Shown here: positions 5,737-10,044 of the stretch, piece after piece
Layout: each line of letters begins with the position of its first letter
How positions within the stretch are numbered: the stretch's first letter is position 1
NCBI GenBank assembly: GCA_021160865.1
Contig: JAGHBS010000277.1
Location: 1-10,044, forward strand
DNA length: 10,044 nt
Source of the DNA: Planctomycetota bacterium
Lineage (GTDB): Bacteria > Planctomycetota > Phycisphaerae > SM23-33
Direction of reading: 5' to 3'
Program-made: the position numbers and the translations under genes
Notes under the pieces: generated by a model
What the model saw: only the letters and a program-made list of their open reading frames with translations
The model's database searches: none
What the model was told of the DNA's origin: nothing

Positions 5737-8102
5737 TTTTTCTGAAAATCCTTAAGTGATTTTTGAACATTTTTCGAAGTTTCTGTGCCTATTATAAAGA
5801 CACCTGGTACCTGGCTACTTATGGCATAGAGATCATCTGTTCCGACCGGACCAGTTCGTGCAATACATAGGCGGATAGCTTTGCCATCCCTGTCTTTCAT
5901 CTCCAAAGTCATTGCAGGTTTATCAAGTCCAAATCGCTTCAGATGGGGTTTATCGCTATAATCTACAAATCGCTTTGCTTTTATTTCTGATAAGTCGTTC
6001 AGGAAGTCCTCAACCTTCTCGTTGTCGATCGTAACGAAGACATCCGCGGTATATCGCCAATTCTTACCCGTTCGGATGAACTCCAGTGCGGTCTTTTGTA
6101 TCGTAAGTTTGAATGAGACAATCTTGTCAGCTTGTATATCAAGGATGCTTCTGTCGCGCATCTCAGCAGCGAATTTGTTATAAAAGGTTCTATCCATCTT
6201 GCCGACCACCTTGGGCGTGGTATCCGTGACCCAAACGAACGAAGCGTTCTTGTCTTTCATTACCTTTATCGAGACGGTCCTTTCAACGGTTTTTGGCTTT
6301 GCTGTCGGGGCGGAAGTTGGCTTGGTTGCCGTTGTGGTTGTTGTGGGGTTGGTGGTCGTGGTCTTGGTGGTTGTTGATGGTTTTGTGGCAGGCTTTTCCG
6401 TAACGTTGAGGCGGTAGGTTAACTTGACGTTAATTCCCTTTGACTTGGCGAATTTTTCAGGCAAACGTGTATTCAATACGACGATTTTCTCTGCTTTGAT
6501 ATTCTTGATGGCGTCGAGCATGGTACGAACGTTCTGTTCATCAGCCTTTGCCTTGATAGGACTGATGAGTTTATATTCTTCATTATCCAGGCCCGAAACG
6601 ATGAACTTACCATCCTCCCTCTCGAGTGCGATTTTCACTGGTGTTGCATCTTCGGGTAGCTTGAAAATCGTTTTTTGCCAGTATGCCGGTGATGGTTTTA
6701 TCAGTTTGGCGTAATCGTTTGCTGATATTATAGCCACGGAATTGCTATCGGTTGCTTTTACAAACCCCACCTGTCCGCTTCTACTGGTATTACCTATCAG
6801 AAGCGAGACGACCTTGCCACCGGCTCGAAGATGCAACGTGATTTTACCTACAGGTGGTTCCAGACCAAATGCTGCCAGCATCGTGGGGTTATCTTGAAAG
6901 TCCCTTGCCTGGAGTTCTCGTAATGTTGAGATAAGATGCTCAACGGCTTTGTTATCGCATTTACCCTCGAATGGGTGAGTCATACGCCAATTTTCACCCT
7001 GTTTTATAAGTTTTGACGAACCACCAGCCGATAGATGTATATCTATCTTTGTGATTTTTGCATCCTTGGGAATATCCAGAACGTGTTTATCACGAATATC
7101 AGAAAGTTTTGTTTTCAGACCATCGAGGTGGAATTTGGCTACTTCGAATACCCATGGTTTATCTGTAAGCTTAGCAAAGACATTATCTTCAGCCGTCAAT
7201 CCAAAAGCGATTGACAGCACCTTGCCCTTTTTAGGTTTTGCAGGCTTGGTTGTAGGTTTCGTGGAGGTGGTAGTCGTAGTTGGTTTTGTCGCTGCCAGTT
7301 CGACGGTTATTATAAGATGAGGTTTATCCAGGCCGAATTGGGCAAGATCAGTGGGATTATCATTGACGAACTTCTCAACCGTTATATCGCGAATCGAACC
7401 AAGCAGGGTATTGACCTTATCTGCATTTGCCCTTGCTGAGATAGGGGAGACGATAGACCATTTCCCATTAATTTTAGCTAATTCGTAGTTCTCACTGCCC
7501 TGTATTTTTACGCGGACAGCTTTGTCTTTATCGAATCGCATCAGGGCTTTTTCACGGTAATCAGATAGTGTCAGACTCAAAGGTGAAGTAAGGTCAACGT
7601 CGGCGACGTAGATATGTTTAGCATCAGCCAGTTGAACGTAGGTTCTATCCTGCTGGAGCGGAACGGGCAGCCCTACCTTTACGCAGAATTTCTTACCTTC
7701 ATCATTGATAAGCGTGACGGTATGCTCCGGTGGTGAAAGGTGCGTTATAGTATCGGTTGGTCGGTCTGGATCGTCGGGCGCATATTTTCGAACGTAGCGG
7801 AGGTTTTTGATCTTCGATACAATGCTATCGACCTTCCAGTCAACAGCGGTTGCCTTTACTGGTTCGATGATTTGCCATTCCGTCCCGTGGCGCTGGAATA
7901 CAATTTTTTCCTTGCCAGGCTTTTCCAAAATTACCTTTTCAACCTTTCCTACATTGCGGATTAGCCGTTCCGAAACGATTGTTGGTAATTTTATTCCACG
8001 TTCTTCTTCCTCTTGGCGAAGCCAATCCCTGTGGAAAATTACCACGTAACCAGCTGCCAGGATTACCAGAATCAGTAAAATTGCTGTCGTCTTGGTGTTC
8101 AT
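5733..8102 (-). CDS. Membrane-anchored DUF4340 protein built of five tandem modules
   Basis: A 789-residue protein with one N-terminal membrane segment (about 6-23, AILLILVILAAGYVVIFH) and a large part expected outside the cytoplasm. The body repeats one DUF4340-type module five times, roughly at 53-190, 194-342, 347-480, 486-653 and 657-789. Each has a strand pair, a 'G..W.h..P' core (Trp at 76, 215, 372 and 682; Tyr510 in module 4), a helix ending in a basic patch, an FGL..P turn (256, 412, 724; degraded in modules 1 and 4), then further strands and a helix. Threonine/proline/lysine-rich linkers at 271-294 and 570-608 interrupt modules 2 and 4 at the same place. DUF4340 proteins often sit beside Gld-type ABC transporter genes; none is seen here, and the upstream gene is instead an S55-family protein. 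The biochemical role is unknown. The start ATG 8102 is supported by GGAG eight bases upstream and by the membrane segment that follows directly. The next gene overlaps it by four bases. Confidence 0.88.
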   Translation of the reverse strand: MNTKTTAILLILVILAAGYVVIFHRDWLRQEEEERGIKLPTIVSERLIRNVGKVEKVILEKPGKEKIVFQRHGTEWQIIEPVKATAVDWKVDSIVSKIKNLRYVRKYAPDDPDRPTDTITHLSPPEHTVTLINDEGKKFCVKVGLPVPLQQDRTYVQLADAKHIYVADVDLTSPLSLTLSDYREKALMRFDKDKAVRVKIQGSENYELAKINGKWSIVSPISARANADKVNTLLGSIRDITVEKFVNDNPTDLAQFGLDKPHLIITVELAATKPTTTTTSTKPTTKPAKPKKGKVLSIAFGLTAEDNVFAKLTDKPWVFEVAKFHLDGLKTKLSDIRDKHVLDIPKDAKITKIDIHLSAGGSSKLIKQGENWRMTHPFEGKCDNKAVEHLISTLRELQARDFQDNPTMLAAFGLEPPVGKITLHLRAGGKVVSLLIGNTSRSGQVGFVKATDSNSVAIISANDYAKLIKPSPAYWQKTIFKLPEDATPVKIALEREDGKFIVSGLDNEEYKLISPIKAKADEQNVRTMLDAIKNIKAEKIVVLNTRLPEKFAKSKGINVKLTYRLNVTEKPATKPSTTTKTTTTNPTTTTTATKPTSAPTAKPKTVERTVSIKVMKDKNASFVWVTDTTPKVVGKMDRTFYNKFAAEMRDRSILDIQADKIVSFKLTIQKTALEFIRTGKNWRYTADVFVTIDNEKVEDFLNDLSEIKAKRFVDYSDKPHLKRFGLDKPAMTLEMKDRDGKAIRLCIARTGPVGTDDLYAISSQVPGVFIIGTETSKNVQKSLKDFQKK
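6279..6395 (-). repeat. Low-complexity Thr-rich coding repeat (linker in module 4)
   Basis: The coding strand is rich in ACC/ACA/ACT codons and encodes a Thr/Pro/Lys linker of about 39 residues (570-608 of the DUF4340 protein), including TTTTNPTTTTT. The opposite strand is correspondingly G/T-rich and produces valine-rich open frames that are only shadows. The tract may vary in length between strains by slippage. Confidence 0.75.
7221..7292 (-). repeat. Low-complexity Thr-rich coding repeat (linker in module 2)
   Basis: This encodes residues 271-294 of the DUF4340 protein, a Thr/Pro/Lys linker of about 24 residues. It falls at the position in module 2 that corresponds to the longer linker in module 4. 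Confidence 0.72.
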
Positions 8103-8128
8103 CGTTACTACTCCGCTACTCCGTAACG
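8103..8128 (-). promoter_or_regulatory. Potential hairpin displaying a duplicated Shine-Dalgarno before the DUF4340 start
   Basis: On the minus strand CGTTAC (8128-8123) can pair with GTAACG (8108-8103), which touches the ATG at 8102. The 14-base loop between them carries most of a tandem 8-base repeat, CGGAGTAG x2 (8108-8123), giving two GGAG ribosome binding sites, the nearer one eight bases from the ATG. The stem is only six base pairs, so it may be weak. The dyad and the tandem repeat are both exact. Confidence 0.5.
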
Positions 8129-8142
8129 GAAGGCATCTTGCT

Positions 8143-8163
8143 GTAGAATAATTAGATTCTTAC
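8143..8163 (-). other. Imperfect dyad in the S55-DUF4340 intergenic region
   Basis: On the minus strand GTAAGAAT (8163-8156) faces ATTCTAC (8149-8143), seven base pairs with one bulged A and a six-base loop. No T-run follows it, so it is not an intrinsic terminator. It could be an RNA-stability element or chance in an AT-rich stretch. Confidence 0.3.
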
Positions 8164-8200
8164 GGCCTTATCATATTATTATCGCTGTACACATCATACG

Positions 8201-8214
8201 GTAGATGTATCTAC
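8201..8214. repeat. Palindrome GTAGAT-GT-ATCTAC next to the S55 stop codon
   Basis: Two perfect six-base arms are separated by two bases, directly after the stop codon of the S55 gene. The loop is too short for a good RNA hairpin, so a dimeric DNA-binding protein site is more plausible if it is functional. An AT-rich segment with TATGAT and AATAAT lies just downstream on the minus strand, but no matching -35 box was found. Confidence 0.4.
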
Positions 8215-10044
8215 TCAATTTTCTCTTTCGGGGTGCTTTTTAATTACGAAATTCACCGAGGCGCTTCCTGTCAATACGTAGCCAATGGGAATGTTTATGA
8301 CCTTGCTTCGCTGATAGGTGTTCGTATCGGTCGGGTCGGTTCGTTGGAGTAATTCAGCAATGCTTTTGGGCATATCATCGAGTTCATCCTTGTCAACTGC
8401 CAGACCACCAGAGTGTAATGGGAGGCGGATATACAATCTGTCAGCCTTTGGCTTGACGAGTTGCTGGATATTTTCGAAAAGTTGCTTGACGGTTCTGGCT
8501 TTGAATCGCTGGGGCATCTCTTGCTGCATCTGGATTAGATTATCAATGGCAGTACAGGCATAAAGCGTATATTGTCCGTCGGTGATGTTAGCAGGTAATT
8601 TCAGCGAGAACTTCTTTACGAATCGCTCTGCGCGGAACGGTTTAAGTAGCACATAGCCGGTGATTTGTTCGCCCGGCTTGTAGGTATTCTTTTCCAGAGA
8701 GATTGATAGTATCCGTGCGGTCTTTTGAACAGGTTTGATGTTTATAGAAACGTTGATTTCCTTCGGGAAGACCGGTTTGCCAAGCGATGTATTCATCATA
8801 GCAACGAGCGGTCGGCCTAAATCGCTTATAATATCCATCAGTCCCTTTTCGCTGCTGATATTTTCAGCGTGATATTTTCCGAACCCTTTGCCAAAGTCAA
8901 TGTCTATCGAATACTCGATGGTATGGAATATGGGGATTTTACGATTGGCAGTGGCAGAATCGATGATCATGTAAATAACAAGAGTAGTGGTTATGATGTG
9001 GTGTCTAACGAGACGATAATGGAATTCCTGGGTACTTCCAGGCCAATTGCATCTGACAGTAAGGGGAACCATGTTCACTTTTTCACCGATTTTCCCCAGC
9101 ACCCCTGTATCTTCATCCTGTGTCAGGCAACCTGTGATCTTTAATCCTGAACCAACTTTAAAACTCGATGCCATTGATGTGATAGTAGTATGCACATAGG
9201 CTGGTCCTATGGGCATTTGTATCGGCCCGAGGGAGAACATCGGATGACCAAAGGCAAGTATGTTATTACCGATGACTTCGGTAGCGGTGCCTACGGCAGA
9301 CCATTCTTCATCACCCGTTACCAGCTGAACCGCCAAAGCCGAGCCGGGAAGTATGTTAGCGATTTTTCGAGCATCCTGGGCAGCGACAGCTCCAACGGCA
9401 CCAGCCTGGATTGGTATCATACCCATTTGTGAAAAGACGCTACTTGCTGATTGAAGAGTTTCTCCGCTTGCACCGGAGATCATTATCGGTGTAGAAAGCG
9501 GCACCAATCCAAACCGAGGCGTTCTGTTACGGTTAAACAATGCTCGATATTTATCTAATACCGCAGTTGAGAAATCAATCTTTCTCGGATTCATCAGCAA
9601 TTTGACGAGTTGTTCGTCCAGTGAAGAGTTTCCGCTCGTAAAGTTATTCTTTCGAGAGGTTTTTGGTTTTGCAATTTTTTCGCCGGGGAGTTTTACCCCT
9701 TGAATGGCAAGCATCTGTGCAATTGGCTGAACGCCGCAGATTGGCTCTTTCTGGAACGTCCAGCCGAATGCTACTGCACCGATAAGTTTGTATTTTCCGT
9801 CAGCAGGGTCTTTGATGTAAATGGGCGAGCCACTCATGCCCGCGATGATTCCACTCTTTTCAAGCCCCAAACCGGAAAGTTTGCAGAGAATTATATCACG
9901 GCTTGGAGCGAAATTGTGCAGGACACTCAATACGGTGACGTTGAACTTTTCAATCTTCGTTCCGGTGATAACGGTCAATCCATAGCCTTTCATGCCGCGG
10001 CGAAGTTTGGTGTGGAGCATATACTTATCCGACTTTTCAACAAA
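8215..10044 (-). CDS. S55 (SpoIVB-type) peptidase-domain protein with permuted catalytic halves, 5' end outside window
   Basis: At least 609 residues; numbering here is from the Met at 10020. The frame stays open upstream to the window edge, and the region before GMKGYGLTV is probably a signal peptide lying outside. Residues 9-105 match the serine-containing half of B. subtilis SpoIVB: KIEKFNVTVLSVL, then GMSGSP (61-66, likely nucleophile Ser63) and LIGAVAFGW. Residues about 240-312 match the histidine-containing half: GTATEV, then LAFGHP with His259, SSFKVGSGLKITG and TGVLGKIG. In SpoIVB the His half comes first, so the order here is reversed. A beta-rich C-terminal domain (about 420-598) follows, with YKPGEQITGYVLLKP and LYIRLP. 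The aspartate that I recall about 15 residues before the SpoIVB serine has no clear equivalent (Leu48/Ser49), so activity is uncertain. It is the first visible gene of the minus-strand run, 112 bases before the DUF4340 gene. It is likely a periplasmic or outer-envelope protease or a protease-like structural protein. Confidence 0.82.
   Translation of the reverse strand, partial: FVEKSDKYMLHTKLRRGMKGYGLTVITGTKIEKFNVTVLSVLHNFAPSRDIILCKLSGLGLEKSGIIAGMSGSPIYIKDPADGKYKLIGAVAFGWTFQKEPICGVQPIAQMLAIQGVKLPGEKIAKPKTSRKNNFTSGNSSLDEQLVKLLMNPRKIDFSTAVLDKYRALFNRNRTPRFGLVPLSTPIMISGASGETLQSASSVFSQMGMIPIQAGAVGAVAAQDARKIANILPGSALAVQLVTGDEEWSAVGTATEVIGNNILAFGHPMFSLGPIQMPIGPAYVHTTITSMASSFKVGSGLKITGCLTQDEDTGVLGKIGEKVNMVPLTVRCNWPGSTQEFHYRLVRHHIITTTLVIYMIIDSATANRKIPIFHTIEYSIDIDFGKGFGKYHAENISSEKGLMDIISDLGRPLVAMMNTSLGKPVFPKEINVSINIKPVQKTARILSISLEKNTYKPGEQITGYVLLKPFRAERFVKKFSLKLPANITDGQYTLYACTAIDNLIQMQQEMPQRFKARTVKQLFENIQQLVKPKADRLYIRLPLHSGGLAVDKDELDDMPKSIAELLQRTDPTDTNTYQRSKVINIPIGYVLTGSASVNFVIKKHPEREN

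Noticed and set aside
6132..6417. Plus-strand open frames rich in Val and Gly opposite the DUF4340 gene.
   Set aside because: They are the reverse reading of the ACC/ACA-rich threonine linker and show no ribosome binding site or family similarity.
6279..7292. The two Thr-rich tracts considered as a tandem DNA repeat or CRISPR-like array.
   Set aside because: The units are irregular, lie inside an intact coding frame and have no spacers; they are low-complexity protein linkers.
10018..10020. ATG at 10020 as the true start of the S55 gene.
   Set aside because: The frame is open to the window edge, no ribosome binding site precedes it (AAAAGTCGGATAAGT), and an exported protein of this type should have a signal peptide before the GMKGYG motif. 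It is treated as 5'-partial.

Overview
The window looks like a stretch of chromosome from a Gram-negative-type bacterium of the PVC group, most likely a planctomycete of the Phycisphaerae/Sedimentisphaerales kind. The reasons are a fused AroD-AroE enzyme, a large S55 (SpoIVB-type) protein with its two catalytic halves in reversed order, a very long DUF4340 protein, medium GC and strong AGGAAGGAG ribosome binding sites. This assignment is an inference from gene content. No rRNA or other marker is present. No tRNA, CRISPR array, insertion sequence or phage gene was seen.

Layout. At the left edge (1-532, minus) lies the N-terminal part of a PLP-dependent aminotransferase. A divergent promoter region separates it from a plus-strand pair, thioredoxin (676-1008) and NAD(P)HX epimerase (1012-1692), which are probably cotranscribed. 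This pair converges on argG (1740-2948, minus), which has its own promoter and a strong ribosome binding site. Upstream of argG, after a gap of 232 bases, is a tight minus-strand run. In order of transcription it holds an S55-family protein (10044-8215, 5' end outside the window), a DUF4340 membrane-anchored protein (8102-5733), an unrecognised secreted basic protein (5736-4738, ATGA overlap with the gene before it) and a bifunctional 3-dehydroquinate dehydratase/shikimate dehydrogenase (4734-3181, TTG start, 3 bases after the previous stop).

How the genes fit together. The aminotransferase, argG and aroDE are amino-acid or aromatic metabolism genes. Thioredoxin and NnrE are general upkeep: redox balance and nicotinamide-cofactor repair. 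The part least explained by known biology is the S55 / DUF4340 / basic-protein trio. The DUF4340 and basic proteins each carry an N-terminal export or membrane signal, and the S55 protein is expected to be exported although its N-terminus is cut off. The trio may act together in the cell envelope, and aroDE appears to ride on the same transcript. The DUF4340 protein is made of five repeats of one module, with threonine-rich linkers in modules 2 and 4 only. A duplicated Shine-Dalgarno sequence sits in the loop of a potential hairpin just before its start codon.
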